Part shown: piece by piece, positions 11,976 to 24,310 of the stretch
Position numbering within the stretch: the first letter of the stretch is position 1
Layout of the letters: each line of letters starts with the position of its first letter
Source of the DNA: Bugulina stolonifera
Taxonomy: Eukaryota > Bryozoa > Gymnolaemata > Cheilostomatida > Bugulidae
Assembly (NCBI GenBank): GCA_935421135.1
Contig: OW285187.1
Span: 36,086,818-36,150,817 of the forward strand
Reading direction: 5' to 3'
DNA: 64,000 nt
Position numbers and translations under genes: made by a program
Notes under the pieces: model-generated
The model's input: only the letters and a program-made list of their open reading frames with translations
Told to the model about the DNA's origin: nothing
Databases searched by the model: none

Positions 11976-11984
11976 GTACATATA

Positions 11985-12341
11985 CAGTGGAACTTGCTTA
12001 ATTCAACCTTGGATAATTCAAAAACTTGGTTAGTTCAAACTATTAGCCTTGGTTCCTGCTGAGCACTATATACGTGAAACTTGCTTAATACAAACTCCAA
12101 GGGACCACCATAATTGGTTTGAATTGTAAGATCACTTCACTTATATGAAACCATTTATATAGTGCTCACCAGGGACCAAAGCTAATAGTTTGAACTAACC
12201 AAGTTTTTGAATTATCCAAGGTTGAATTAAGCAAGTTCCCCTGTAAATGGTTTCATATAAGTGATCTTACAATTCAAACTCAGGCCTAAGTCAAACCAAT
12301 TATGGCGGTCTCTTGGAGTTTGAATTAAGCAAGTTTCACTG
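11985..12341. mobile_element. pogo/Tigger-like MITE, internally duplicated
   Basis: Starts CAGTGGAACTTGCTTAATTC and ends with the inverted form AATTAAGCAAGTTTCACTG, flanked by TA. It contains a second inverted pair, with internal ends near 12066 and 12238, so it looks like one MITE nested in or fused to another. It has no coding capacity. Confidence 0.75.
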
Positions 12342-15093
12342 TAGTTGTATACCAGTATTTGCTGTAATATACTTGGTAAGGTACAAGGAGTAGGAGCTAA
12401 ATCAGTGGATTTGTGAACAATTACATAAATTATGTAATTATTGTACCAGTAGGTAGGAGCCAGTACCAGTTTTATACTCTATGCAAATGTGGTTTAAATC
12501 TGAATACAGCTTAGCTAAGTTTACTTCTAACAGGCAGGTGAATTTTGACACAAATATGCTCCAGTATTAATAGAATGGCAGATTCAAATCCTGATCAGAT
12601 TTTAATCAAATTTGTGATAATCTCGAAACTGTAACTTACTGATTAAATTCTCTCAGGTTACGGTTTAAAGCATTGAACATGAACTTGTACTGTTTAATTG
12701 GTACAATGTAATCAGTGGCTAGTGAATTGAGAAAATTGAATATTACATTTTACATTATCAATATTGTTTTTTAAAGTGTATTTTCACAATCATCTCATTC
12801 ACATAGAGAGATCCAAGGCTATATGAGATTATATTGATATTATTTAGTACCATTTAGGTCTACATAATATGCAAATGCAAGGTTTACCTATATTAATAGA
12901 CCTAAATGCACATGTAAAACTATATACAAAAACAATAAATCAAATTATTGGTATCGATTCTCTCTTCAACAACTTACCATCAATGTAATCACACAGCACA
13001 CAGGTCATAGTAATCCTTCATCCTATCAGCATATTATATCTAAACTCACTTATTTTATTCAGCCCATACAATAACATATGCATACATTTAGATATCACAA
13101 TCAAATACAAATTCATAATCACCTGATTCGGTGAGAATTACGTAAGACCAGTATGTTATTAGTAACTTCTAAGTGCCATACTACTCCAATTCAGAGAGTT
13201 GCAGAAGAACTGCCAGTATAATATAAGAAGTCTACATAATTATTTATGTGTATAATATTACTATAGCAGCTAAAATACATAATAAACTCCCTTCCCATGG
13301 TTTTCATCGTTCTTGCATTGATATGCTGGATGTAAAGCTGCATACTGTATATGAACTGATTCTATGACATAATAAACTGGGCTAATAAGAACACAGCAGA
13401 AAATTAGGGATGATATACAATCCCTGGTGTAAAGGTAGTCAATCCAGCGCCAGCCGATCATGAGACAGTAATAGTCTTACTAATACTATTTAATAGCAAC
13501 ATAACGCAAACAGCTATTAAACATAATATAATATATAACCTGACACCAAGATACCTCTTACTCCTTGCTGATACTTATGCCAAATATAAAATAAAAGACG
13601 GACTTGCTTTTACTCAGATTCGTGAATTATCAGTTATAAGCAGTTTGATTGTTGATAAAATTGATTAGTCTGTCTCTATCATTATTTTTGGCTTATTGCC
13701 ATTTATTTTCAGATTTGAATTTCTCAATTTTTCCACTTTCACTTTTTAAAGTCACCTTGTGATTGCAAACTGTTAGTGGTCTGAAAACAAAAATTGCCAA
13801 ACGTTAAAGCCTACATTGTTGTTGCTCTGTAAAAAAACAAGAAAAATGATAAAGATTGATGAAATTATTTCAATTCCTCTGTTGACGAGGAAGCCAAATA
13901 TGATGCTTGTGTTGTTTTTCTTACCAAGGAACTCTTTTGAGCGTCAGCCATTTTTACTTGTTGTTGCAAAAAGAAAGTCCAAATCACGTGGTCATAACAA
14001 TATCTTTGTATCGAAATAAGTTGTTTGTATTGCCCAAGGCCACTACTTCTTGGCTAAACATAATACTGGGCGTCTGTTATTACTCCTCGAATAATCCCGT
14101 CTTTTATTTCTTAAGACCTTACGCTAGCAAACCCCTCGTGTTCTGTTTTGAAGATTGCTAACATTATTACACATACAAGTTTGACCGGCTTTAGTAAGTA
14201 ATCCAAAACGCTTAACGGGGATGTTGACTTTAATGATATATAATCTTGGTAATAAGGCTAAGAACTAGAGATTTTGAGGGACTACTAGATCAAGCCATCC
14301 CATGTACTTTTGCTCATAGTGGTACAATAACACTGTCATTGTGATTGTACCACTTTGCTTTTGCTATACTAAAAAATATTCATATTGGGTATGTATAACT
14401 ATCCTTGCCGCTGCCCCTAATAAGCGACTAGGGTATATTCTTGGTCCCAGGTATATTTAGGTAAGAGGGAAGACACATGAAACTCAAACTCGAGATTAGC
14501 TGTCTTAGAGTTAGTGTCTAGACTAGCTCAATCGAGGTAATCGCCAATGACTCACTGACTCTCACGCTGATCGTTCAGTTTGGAAATCAGAAATGAAATG
14601 ACAGTCATTGTACTGAATCATCAGTCCAGCGAGCAATGACAACATATAGGTGTTTTTAGCCCAATTCTAATTTTAATAGCTATCTACTAATTTCTAACCT
14701 TAGACCTAGATAAATTTTGCGCAGATAGATTATTTATAGATAGAGCATAACTCATCATAGCGAGTCATGGTGGCTAAAATCAGAAGTTCTAAACTGTTTT
14801 TATTTCTTCTGTCACTTCAATAGTAAAACAAGGTATAAGCAAATTAGACGCGCAGTTTGGTCAAAATTACATTGAAAGAGTTTGATTTTCAAATTTAATT
14901 TAGCAGTATTGTAGTTGTTGTGTCCGGATGGGTGGCGAATGCGCAGATACGCAGGTGCACTTACTAGCACCATGAGGCCTTAGGACATAGCAGTATTTAT
15001 AAGTATTTACATTAATATGAATATAGAAATAGCTAGGCGGTTATTCTTATTGTTGTCAAACAGTATGTTTCTGGAATCTGCACATAAATATAT
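12342..15093. other. AT-rich intergenic DNA, no gene recognised
   Basis: No splice-supported coding exon, array or complete transposon was recognised. Short open frames (for example 13816-14161) have no familiar motif. Confidence 0.5.
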
Positions 15094-15995
15094 CAGAGCT
15101 GGGTCCAAGTCCTAGATTTGACTTGACTTGCCAAGTCAAGTCACAAGTCGACTTGACTTGGACTTGCCAACATGTTGACTTGACTTGACTTTGACTTGCA
15201 CATCAATGTGACTTGACTTGACTTGGACACATGAATGACTTGTGACTTTGACTTGGGTTCTGCCATGTCAATGTGGAGGATAAAAATTTTGTACAGTGTA
15301 TAGCCAACATGGAACAAAGGTCTCAATTGTCTACCTATTTATCATTTTTACTTCATCAGTGCTGCTAGCAGCATTTAGAGTATATCAAGGTTAGCTAATG
15401 TAACATCTAGGCTGAGTGTACATGAGACTACACAGTGCACAGTCACAAGTACATGCAGTGTAAGTAGTGTAAGTGTGGTGTAAGTAGTGAATACAATGTA
15501 CAGTGCAATAATTAGTTAATTACTACCATAATGTAGATTGGAATTACAGGACTTGCCAGTGGACACTCTGTGCTGTACCATGTGCTGTTTATATGCTATG
15601 TAACACTGTATCACCGTTACTAATATATACTACTACATGACCAGTCTCAACTGTTGTGCCAATATTACTAAATATATAGACTAGTTGCCTTAATTGTATA
15701 ACATACATGTTACATGCCCATCTACACCCTGGCATGGTTTTTCATGCATTGGAATGTCTACTAAAAGAAAAAAAGTGATGTTTTGGAAAATGTAAACTTT
15801 TTGAAGTTGTCTCCCACTTGACTTGCATTTCGACTTGCAAGTAGACAAGTCGACTTCGACTTGACTTGACTTGTGACTTGCATGACGGCTGACTTGACTT
15901 GAGGCAGCACTGACTTGACTTGGACTTGACTTGCCTCCAAAATTTTAGAAATGACTTGACTTGTTGACTTGAAGTCCAACTTGGACCCAACTCTG
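15094..15995. mobile_element. Non-autonomous hAT-like element with GACTTG sub-terminal repeats
   Basis: Terminal inverted repeats CAGAGCTGGGTCCAAGTC and ACTTGGACCCAACTCTG. Dense GACTTGACTTG repeats sit inside both ends (15113-15260 and 15808-15980), in the place where hAT transposase binding repeats usually lie. The flanking 8-mers AAATATAT and GAACATAT agree at 6 of 8 positions, a decayed target duplication. No transposase open frame. Confidence 0.75.
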
Positions 15996-16359
15996 GAACA
16001 TATTATTTTTAAGTAAAATGGTGAAGAAAATAAATCTTTATTTATTAAGGTTTTTATCACTTTTTCTAACATTTTGCCACACCTACATGTATTTCCAATT
16101 GGTCAATGAGGCTACCACTTAACTCGGGCTACATGGAGGCTGCTTGCTGGGCCAATAAATTCTGTTGACTTCTGATTGATATAGAGATATTAGGGTCACA
16201 TTTCTTATACATGTAAATTTTGCACAGTTTTACGTCACGCCATGCCTTGTGTTCAAAGTGCCTACACTACATGATAAAGGCCTAAATAAATAAATGTAGT
16301 GCTTGGTCATTCAACGAGAAATTACTGGATCTGAATCACTAGTTGTATGACTACTCTGC

Positions 16360-16850
16360 AACAGTGCGCCAGGTGATGACTAATAGGGTTATAGGTGTCT
16401 TCGCTACCTAAACTCCAGACCCAGGCCGATTTACGAAAATATTTTCCGGCACACATCCGTCACAGGGTCGCGAACACACCGGCCTGGGCCAAAAGCAAAA
16501 TCCTCATTTTCGCGCGAAGAAATCAGGTGTGCCGATGAGCTAGGGATGGTTTTGTCCGGCCAAGCAAAATCCCAGGCCAATAGCCCTTCTGACCTGGGTC
16601 GGATGGCCATCTTGTGATTTTTATTTGCGACACGGGTCCGTACAAGAGGTCGCGAAGACACCTAATAACACATGTGTTACAGTGCGCCAGGTGATGAGTA
16701 ATAGGGTTATAACACATGTGTTACAGTGCGCCAGGTGATGAGTAATAGGGTTATCACACATGTGTTACAGTGCGCCAGGTGATGAGTAATAGGGTTATCA
16801 CACATGTGTTGCAGTGCGCCAGGTGATGAGTAATAGGGTTATAACACATG
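16360..16850. repeat. 41-bp tandem repeat, interrupted by a transposon
   Basis: Units of CAGTGCGCCAGGTGATGAGT followed by AATAGGGTTATAACACATGTG, about five copies. The first copy is split from the rest by the element at 16393-16663. Confidence 0.85.
16393..16663. mobile_element. Small inverted-repeat element inserted in a minisatellite
   Basis: A 271-bp GC-richer insert with ends AGGTGTCTTCGC and GCGAAGACACCT, interrupting the 41-bp array at GGGTTAT. The open frames at 16431-16717 are inside it and show no protein motif. Confidence 0.75.
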
Positions 16851-16867
16851 ATTTTGTTTTAGAGAGA

Positions 16868-16912
16868 ATGGTACGTCGTCACTTCCTCAATAGCCAGCAG
16901 GGAAGACACTAG
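16868..16912 (+). other. Upstream ORF (14 codons) before the GT31 start
   Basis: ATG at 16868 opens a 14-residue frame (MVRRHFLNSQQGRH, then stop) 17 bp before the ATG at 16929. An acceptor-like TTTTGTTTTAG at about 16861 suggests this is spliced leader sequence. The 16929 frame is itself open back to that acceptor, so the true coding start could be upstream. Confidence 0.4.
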
Positions 16913-16928
16913 CTTTGTCAAGGTGCAG

Positions 16929-18114
16929 ATGTTTATTCACTTGTTATACTCTCTTCTCTGTGTGGCAGGTAATATAATATAATAGAGATTTACACTGCGT
17001 TTATATAATTTGTGTGTCTGATTGTAACTCAATTCAGAAGTTGTCTACTTTCTGTGTAAATGTATGGGGGGTAGACGATTCCAATTATGCACTCTTATTT
17101 TACATGTACACTTAAATAACAGATGATACCGGTGTTGAGCAAGGACACGCCCAACCCAACTGACCCATTAGTTCCCCGATTTTCACTCAAATTGGCAATG
17201 CCTACATTCCGATATTGCAAATGGTTGAGTGAGATAAGTTTTGATATCAAACCCCAATAATAGCCTCTGAGATCTCAGTGGGGCACCGGGAATAAGTATA
17301 AACTTATAAACGAGCCTTTAGTAGTTTAGTTGACCCATAATTCCTAGCCAGTGTGTATTTGCTTACAGGAAGTAGAGGAGTGAATAGATATCCTCCGGTA
17401 GTTCGGCCTCTAAACTCTGTGGTGCCTACTAGATTCTACCAGTCTTCTGTAAACATCAACTCTCTGAATATAGACATCATTGCAGAGCCTGATCTCCCAC
17501 CTGACTTTGATTTACTAGTTATAGTTAGAAGTGCTTGTGAACACTTTCAGCGTAGAGATTCTATTAGGTTGACCTGGGGTAAGTAATCGTATACCTTTAT
17601 ATCTCTATAATACAGCAGGTTTAGCCTACCTGTTGATGAAGTAATTACAGACTACAGTATGATGTGAATGCTGCATGTATTAGTAGTATTATACACACTG
17701 TCACAAGTAGTAGTTTTCATATGATATACAGATATACTAGATTGTCTTACTGCATTCAGTCAAATATTCCATTATATGTCTAAAAAGAGTTGGATATGTA
17801 CATGTACTTGTATAATAAGTGGTAATACGTTACCAGCATAGTGTGTGTTATAATGACGTAAGTGCATACACACTGTATAATATTATGTCTACTACAGGTA
17901 ATGTAAGTGAGTATAGACAAGGAGATGGAGGCTACAGGGTGTCTGTTATATATCTGGTAGGGAAGTCAACTGATGCTACTGTCAACAATATGATACTAGC
18001 CGAATCAGCTGCCAATTCCGATCTTCTGTATGCCGACTATATGGTTAGTGGTACTCCTACTACTTCTGCTACTACTACTACTACTGCCACTACTACTACT
18101 ACATGTACTTACTG

Positions 18115-18163
<49 letters not shown>

Positions 18164-21100
18164 CACTACTACTACTACTACATGTACTTACTACTACTAC
18201 TACTACCACTACTAACTACTACTACTACCACTACTAACTACTACTACCACTGCTACTGCTTCTTTAATTATTTGACAGGATTCCTATGCTAACCTGACTA
18301 TCAAAGATATCCTAGCGTTTCAATATGCCTCCAAGTACACTTCATCTACAAACTACATGGCTATAGCTGGAGATGAGATAGTCCTAGATATTGCAGGTAT
18401 GATAGGAACCTGTAGTTATCTACCCTTGCTTATATACCTGTAGTAGTTATCCCCCTTACTCATATACCTGTAGTAGTTATCCCCCTTACTCATATACCTG
18501 TAGTAGTTATCCCCCTTACTCATATACAATGTATGTGTAGTAGTTATCTACCCTTACTCATATACAATGTATGTGTAGTAGTTGCCCAGTCTTACCTATA
18601 ACTATAGCAATGATATTATATTTTATATTAATTATTCTCAGTTTCTGTTGTTCAGTTGCAGCTTTTCCTAAACTATTCCTATTTAGAGTTACCTGCTCTC
18701 TCATGTCAAATTGATATACTATACAGGCCCTATTATAGTAATGTTTTATTGTACATGTAATTACAGAGCACAATTTACATGTTCAATTAAGGATATATAA
18801 TATATAACTCTAGTCATGTAATCAGCCAGCTAATAGTTCATAGTAAATACTGCACTAGACTCCATTGTGCCTATTGGGTGACTGACTGCTGGTTGTATTA
18901 AATCAGTGTGATGCTGGTGACTAAGCGGACCGGCACTATCTGACATGTTTACCCAACGTAGACGAGATTAACCACGGAATATGGGAATATGGGTGCGGCT
19001 TCTCAGTACAATTGCACAGTTTATATTAAAATTTGATTTGAAATACTGTTTATCTGGAATATATACATTCTTGGGTGTCCCATTGCTCATTAGTATGCAC
19101 CAATTATACACATGTACATTGTCTGCTCCGCATGACTTGCATTATAATTTATAATGTTCATGCTACACAGTGCTGTGGTGGAGGCACGTGTCAATGTAAT
19201 TCACTCAAATAATATACTTAGTGGTCGACTCTTTCTACTTCTAGTCTTCACCAACTGAGTGGCCCTTGGGCCAACTGTCTCACGGCCCCAGCTGTCTCAC
19301 CAGTCAACTGTCTCACGGGTCAACTGTCCCACTGGTCAACTGTCTCACGGGCCAACTGTCTCACGGGCCAACTGTCTCACGGGCCAACTGTCTCACGGGC
19401 CAACTGTCTCATGGGCCAACTGTCTCACGGACCAACTGTCCCACTGGTCAACTGTCTCATGGGCCAACTGATTTTCTGGCCTAACAGTACAGTGTATATC
19501 CTGCATCACCGTAGCCTAGTGCTGGGCGGTTTTGATTTGCATTCAGTTTTTTGCAGATTTTTCTAAAAAACTGAATGAATCCGAAGTTGTCTTCTCACCC
19601 TCGGTTTAATTCAGTTTTTTTAATTCATGAAAAAACACCGAACCGGAAGTTGAATACTCAATATTGGAGTTGTTACACCCTGCTTTTAAGCTGTAATGGC
19701 GGCCATTTTTAATTTTCTCTAATAAATTGCAATTATTAAATGCCAATCATCTATAATAATATGGAAGTATAACAACTGGAATTCAGTGAAACTAAAGTAA
19801 ATCATCCCTGGGTGACAATGATGGCTGTAGCTAAGTATTTATTTAAAGGATGACATCGAATTATAAAGATTGAAAGATGCATAACATAAATTCACGTGTT
19901 CGGAGTTTCAGCCATTACCGGAAATGGCCGCCATTTTTATTTTGTTCAATAATTTGCAATAATTAAATGTTAATTATTTATAGCAATATGCAAGTTGGAC
20001 TACTAGAATCAAATGAAAACTACAGCAAACCCTTACTGGGTGACATTGATGGCTGCAGCTAAGTCTAAATTCCAAGGATGGCATCGATTTATAAGGATTG
20101 AAAGAAGCATAACATGAATTCACGTGTTTTCAACGCCAGCCATTATTGAAAGTGGGTGTGCTAAAAGGCCAGGCGCAGTTTGACTTTTAAAACCAAATAA
20201 AACCGCACCACCACATTTGGTGTCGGTTCACATTTTAAATTTTGGCGGTTTTTGAACCGTATGAAAAAAAACTGAATGACACCGAAACACCGCCCAGCAC
20301 TACCGTAGCCTCAGCAGTGTGACATACTGACTCTAACTGTAGGTGTACTCAATCAGGTCACCTCTAGGGATTTAAAGGGAAAAGAAGAGAGAGAGGTTAC
20401 GTTCTGTTATGAGTTTCCCTGCTGTACTCGTGTTGTGAGGGATTCGTATTCTAAGTAAGTGAATATGACTGCATGTACAGTTGGTATGTGAGTACACTAT
20501 ACATCCTATACTACCTGTATTGATATGAGTACACTATACATCCTATACTACCTGTATTGATATGAGTATACTATACATCCTATACTACCCGTATTGATAT
20601 GAGTACACTATACATCCTATACTACCTGTATTGATATGAGTATACTATACATCCTATACTACCTGTATTGATATGAGTATACTATACATCCTATACTACC
20701 TGTATTGATATGAGTATACTATACATCCTATACTACCTGTATTGATGTGAGTATACTATACATCCTATACTACCTGTATTGATATGAGTACACTATACAT
20801 CCTATACTACCTGTATTGATATGAGTACACTATACATCCTATACTACCTGTATTGATATGAGTACACTATACATCCTATACTACCTGTATTGATGTGAGT
20901 ATACTATACATCCTATACTACCTGTATTGATATGAGTATACTATACATCCTATACTACCTGTATTGATATGAGTATACTATACATCCTATACTACCTGTA
21001 TTGATATGAGTATACTATACATCCTATACTACCTGTATTGATATGAGTACACTATACATCCTATACTACCTGTATTGATATGAGTATACTATACATCCTA

Positions 21101-23715
21101 TACTACCTGTATTGATATGAGTATACTATACATCCTATACTACCTGTATTGATATGAGTATACTATACATCCTATACTACCTGTATTGATATGAGTATAC
21201 TATACATCCTATACTACCTGTATTGATATGAGTACACTATACATCCTATACTACCTGTATTGATATGAGTATACTATACATCCTATACTACCTGTATTGA
21301 TATGAGTACACTATACATCCTATACTACCTGTATTGATATGAGTATACTATACATCCTATACTACCTGTATTGATATGAGTATACTATACATCCTATACT
21401 ACCTGTATTGATATGAGTATACTATACATCCTATACTACCTGTATTGATATGAGTATACTATACATCCTATACTACCTGTATTGATATGAGTATACTATA
21501 CATCCTATACTACCTGTATTGATATGAGTATACTATACATCCTATACTACCTGTATTGATATGAGTATACTATACATCCTATACTACCTGTATTGATATG
21601 AGTACACTATACATCCTATACTCAGTGCTCAAAGTGTACCGGCTCGCTCAGGCTCGGCGAGCCTGTAAGAAATCGTCATGGCTTTCTTCTAGGCTCGCCG
21701 AGCCCTAACAATATAATGCGCCAAAGTTGGGTTTCCCATACGCAGATACTGGGAAAGATGAAAACAATCAAGAGTCTGGCACGTTGCTCATATGAAATCG
21801 CGTGATAGTATTAGTTTAACGACAAAGCTAAGGGCGCAGCAATGTTGAGTAAATCCCCTTTTGGTCATCGTGATAAGCAATTGTAAATAGCTAGACCTTT
21901 CAGTGCAGGGAACAGCTTATGCTTTATTTCCGGAACAAGTTGAACTTGTTTTCTTTCCATACTCCTGAGTTTCAATCAGTAAATTACTAATTATTTTTCA
22001 CCGAAAACTATTGTAGCAGCTGCTCTTTATGCAGTCAAGTTTGCAAAGCTGGTTAACTAAGTGAGTCAGTCGTTTTTAAAGTTCCAAAATGTTCTATGTG
22101 GCCATGTGTACTATCTAATTTTCTTTTGTGATTTTTTTGGTAGTCATCATGATCATCCTTATGATGAGATGAGCAAATTGGATAATCAATCATAATGATG
22201 ATGATCATCATCATATGATGTATAAATATTAATATAATTATGATAATAATAATAAAATTATCGTTGTTAGAATAATGATGATAATAGTAATTATTATTAT
22301 TGCTAATAATAAAAATAGTAATAGTATAGTGGTTGTAGTAATGTAGGCCTACTGTAGTGGTAGAAGTCAACGGCAATTTGTAAGGCTGCTGGCAGATGAG
22401 CTAGCAATATTTGTTTGGTGGCTGTCCTGAGTTTTTGTCACTTTCTGTATTTTTTATTAATAATAAAAAATGCCCTTTTTGATAAACTATTATTATTATT
22501 AATGATTTATTATATGATGGTTATTATTATGAAAATTTTAATATTGATATTAAATATTAATTCATCTCCCAAATAAGTCATATCTTGCCCCTAAAATATA
22601 CCTCAGCTTGCTTGTAAGATGTTGAATTTTTGAAATTCTCCGCTGCGCGGGCTAGGCGGGGGGTGCCCGCACCCCACCCCCCGCACCCCCCCTCCCACCC
22701 TATATCAGAGCCTGTAAGAACTCCCATACACTTTGAGCACTGCGGCTATACTACCTGTATTGATATGAGTACACTATACATCCTATACTACCTGTATTGA
22801 TATGATACTCAGTGTACTACAGTTGTAGGTGAACTATTAGGTGAGCTTACTTGGAGTCATCACACCTTACTCTGAGCTGGAGTGCACTTATTCTGTTACA
22901 TCTCTGGGCTGCTACTGCTATGACTATGCTATGCTATGCAGTGTATGACTAGATTCTGTAGTCTCAAGCAATATCTTTTTTGCAATGTTTATTTTACCGT
23001 TTTGAAGTATTAATGACGACTTGTTTTTCACGTTTTTTCACATCATAGTCATGAGGTGAACTATAGATAGAAGACATTACGTTACTTTACATGAGGATTG
23101 GTATTGCATTGCGTTACTTAGACTTGGTTCTCATAGACTGTGTTCTGTTACAGGTACCTGGTACATAATGGTGTGTATGAGGGCTCACTGTACCCCCCTT
23201 ACTGCTCTGGTACATTCTTTATGCTTCCAATGGCTTTAGTGCATCAAATTCACCATATGATGCTGGATACACCACTGTTCATGCCCGACGACGCCTGGCT
23301 GGGTATTGTCTACGAGAAGCTAAACATATCACTGTATGACGCTCACTCACATTATGCCGGTATTTCCTCCTATAGAAAGGAGTTGAGACTGCTACAGCAT
23401 ATAGAGTCTGGTCTATACTATAGGAACCGTATATTTGTTATCGTATTAGACTATGCTTACTCTAATGAACATGTTCACACTAAAATCATAGAGCTGTGGT
23501 CAGCATATAAATCTCAGCAAAACTTTCACAGTTTTACTGCACATCAGAGTAGGTTATATTTTATGTATAATATTTATTCATTTCTTATTATTATTTTAGT
23601 CATGGTATGTTCATTAAATACCACTCTTAGGCGATTTATTGTAACATTCTGGAAATTTTTGTTCACTTTTCTAGCAGTAATTCTAATGTATGGTATGTGT
23701 GTGCTAACTACATAA
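16929..23715 (+). CDS. Beta-1,3-galactosyltransferase-like protein (GT31)
   Basis: GT31 enzymes add galactose or N-acetylglucosamine in beta-1,3 linkage to glycans in the Golgi lumen. Exons: 16929-16968, 17369-17578, 17898-18043, 18279-18396, 20343-20454, 23154-23715; all phases close, giving 395 residues. Family motifs: LLVIVRSACEHFQRRDSIRLTWG region (residues about 60-83), SVIYLVG, DSYANLTIKD (133-142), YPPYCSGT (222-229) and MPDDAWLG (252-259, matching the usual E-D-V-x-x-G). The usual DxD metal site appears as AGDEIVLD, so donor binding may be altered. The N-terminus MFIHLLYSLLCVAG could be a short signal anchor, or the frame may continue upstream. The last ~60 residues are very hydrophobic, odd for a Golgi type II enzyme and possibly read-through past an unseen donor (AGA|GTAGGT near 23548). 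Introns carry CTA repeats, a 16-bp array, a 37-bp array and two hAT-like insertions. Confidence 0.88.
18055..18250 (+). repeat. (CTA)n microsatellite
   Basis: Long runs of CTA with CCA and ACATGTACTTA interruptions, starting 12 bp past the donor of the exon ending at 18043. The Tyr, Thr or Leu-rich ORFs across it are artefacts. Confidence 0.95.
18410..18585. repeat. ~30-bp repeat next to the donor at 18397
   Basis: About five copies of TACCTGTAGTAGTTATCCCC followed by CTTACTCATA, immediately inside the GT31 intron. Confidence 0.85.
19255..19480. repeat. 16-bp tandem repeat (GGGCCAACTGTCTCAC)
   Basis: About 13 copies of a 16-bp unit. Open frames across it are repeat artefacts. Confidence 0.9.
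19517..20302. mobile_element. Non-autonomous hAT-like element with internal duplication
   Basis: Ends TAGTGCTGGGCGGT and ACCGCCCAGCACTA are flanked by a perfect 8-bp direct repeat CCGTAGCC (19509-19516 and 20303-20310), the hAT target-site size. Inside, a block of about 225 bp beginning near TGGCGGCCATTTTTA (19692) is repeated in tandem, with divergence, from about 19918. No transposase is encoded. It lies in the GT31 intron 18397-20342. Confidence 0.85.
20484..22805. repeat. 37-bp array, ~30 copies, split by a hAT-like insertion
   Basis: The unit is GTATACTATACATCCTATAC followed by TACCTGTATTGATATGA. It starts about 30 bp after the GT31 donor at 20455 and runs to 21622, then resumes for almost two units at 22743-22805 after the inserted element. 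Confidence 0.95.
21623..22742. mobile_element. hAT-like non-autonomous element inserted in the 37-bp array
   Basis: Terminal inverted repeats CAGTGCTCAAAGTGTA and TACACTTTGAGCACTG. The left flank CCTATACT and a right-flank GCTATACT match at 7 of 8 bases, close to an 8-bp duplication. A hairpin AGGCTCGGCGAGCCT follows the left end, and the right end has a C-rich tract. The interior is simple-sequence AT-rich DNA with no transposase. Confidence 0.75.
22806..23153. other. End of the last GT31 intron
   Basis: Unique sequence leading to the acceptor TTCTGTTACAG at 23153. Nothing else recognised. Confidence 0.5.
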
Positions 23716-23917
23716 ACTACAACATGATACTTCCACTCCCTTAGTAGATACTGTCTATGTCTGCATACAATAAGACATAAACATCTGCAGGTTTCATTGT
23801 CAATGCATTAATATAATTTATACATATAATTTAACGCAAAAATATATTTGCAAGTGACCAGTTAGTCCATCTAATCATTTGGTGTTGCAATTGGCTAAGA
23901 ATGCTATTACTATGGCG

Positions 23918-24310
23918 TAATGCAGAATTACGATATTTCGTAGAAATTTCAACAGTTACCAAAACAACTGGTTTCATCCAATCTAATTTTAGGATTAGAT
24001 ATGGAAGTTATCTCCTCCTTTAAAATCAAGGATGCTACATTGATAGTTTGAAGTAATAGATATTGTAGTAATATAGGCTACATATGTTTTCATGCCTTCA
24101 GAAATTTTGTTTTGTAATGCAGAATCACGATATTACGTAGAAATTTCAACAATTTACCAAAAGAACTGATTTCATCCAATCTAGTTTGAGCATTAGATAT
24201 GGAAGTTATCTCCTCCTTCAAAATCAAAGACTGCATTGATGGTTCGAAATAATAGGGACTATAATATACCCATGTTTTCATGTCTTCAGAAGTTGTGTTT
24301 TGCACGGCAT
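23918..24310. repeat. Tandem duplication of ~196 bp
   Basis: The block starting TAATGCAGAATTACGATATT (about 23918) is repeated, with substitutions, from about 24114 (TAATGCAGAATCACGATATT). Both copies contain TTTCATCCAATCTA and GGAAGTTATCTCCTCCTT. It lies downstream of the GT31 stop; function unknown. Confidence 0.8.

Noticed and set aside
17819..18292. 157-residue ORF rich in Tyr/Thr
   Set aside because: It joins a real GT31 exon (17898-18043) to the intronic CTA microsatellite; the extension is intron.
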